DNA from: Stenotrophomonas koreensis
GTDB lineage: Bacteria > Pseudomonadota > Gammaproteobacteria > Xanthomonadales > Xanthomonadaceae
Direction of reading: 5' to 3'
Assembly: GCF_001431525.1 (NCBI RefSeq)
Contig: NZ_LDJH01000015.1
Location: 1-52,593 of the forward strand
Length of the DNA stretch: 52,593 nucleotides
In this document: in pieces, positions 52,482-52,593 of the stretch
How positions within the stretch are numbered: the first letter of the stretch is position 1
Layout: the number at the start of each line of letters is the position of its first letter
Made by a program: the position numbers and the translations under genes
Notes under the pieces: generated by a model
Seen by the model: the letters and a program-made list of their open reading frames with translations, nothing else
What the model was told of the DNA's origin: nothing
Database searches by the model: none

Positions 52482-52593
52482 CAATTCATGTATGGACTCC
52501 CCCGTCAAATCCTGACGGCACGATGTTGTGAAGCTTCAGCTTCACGGCATGTGATTCTTCATTTTCCATCCTGCTGAAACTTTTTCTTACACC
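52476..52593 (+). other. Left part of attC of second cassette, cut by window end
   Basis: GTCTAAC (52476-52482) is the exact complement of GTTAGAC, which opens this cassette, so it is its R'' core. CCGTCA-AATCC-TGACGG (52502-52518) and the palindrome GTGAAGCTTCAGCTTCAC (52528-52545) are likely parts of the folded site. No R' core (GTTRRRY) is found before the window ends, so the site is long or broken. Confidence 0.65.

Overview
The window is high-GC chromosomal DNA from a gammaproteobacterium, most likely a Xanthomonadaceae member close to Stenotrophomonas or Xanthomonas. The pointers are an antibacterial type IV effector ending in the Xanthomonadales XVIPCD signal, an S46 dipeptidyl-peptidase, a RcnB-like protein, chromosomal integron cassettes and the overall G+C-rich codon use. 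This placement is inference from gene content; no rRNA comparison was possible.

Layout. Bases 1-470 are the end of an rRNA operon with two tandem 5S genes, each followed by its own hairpin terminator. Bases 765-8297 hold an alcohol dehydrogenase/arsC pair facing the glutamate synthase genes gltBD. Bases 8655-12684 hold an I78 inhibitor lipoprotein, a saccharopine-dehydrogenase-like enzyme and a lipoprotein/lipase pair read as a type IV immunity/effector couple. Bases 12753-17095 encode a MrfA-type helicase and a MrfB-type exonuclease whose linker has absorbed REP-like DNA. Bases 17230-26251 are mostly envelope genes: a tandem paralogue pair, an esterase, a lipocalin, a broken DUF3667 gene, rlmF, a MAPEG protein, a DUF885 peptidase, a RcnB-like protein and a lipoprotein. 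Bases 26768-35448 hold a PTS IIC-like membrane protein, a serine hydrolase, a membrane J-like protein with HscC, and the S46 peptidase.

Bases 35909-49459 form an acetate module: a CrbS-type SSS-fused sensor kinase, the LuxR-type response regulator CrbR, acs, and divergently yjcH-actP, followed by a DcaP-like porin and an MHS-family transporter. A manganese exporter (mntP) with its own yybP-ykoY riboswitch sits between crbS and crbR. Sensor and regulator are expected to switch on acs and actP for acetate scavenging, with a repeat-rich divergent promoter between them.

Bases 49614-52593 hold a class A beta-lactamase with a long insertion in the omega-loop region, then an abrupt change to lower G+C and two integron gene cassettes. 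Each cassette is bounded by exactly complementary attC core sites. No integrase gene is present in the window.

The most unusual feature is a family of intergenic elements (about eight copies at 27785-28090, 40211-40632 and 41315-41708). They are built of degenerate heptamers (NAACGAG on one arm, CTCGTTN on the other) and begin at the stop codon of the adjoining gene. Twice the last codons of that gene are duplicated along with the element.
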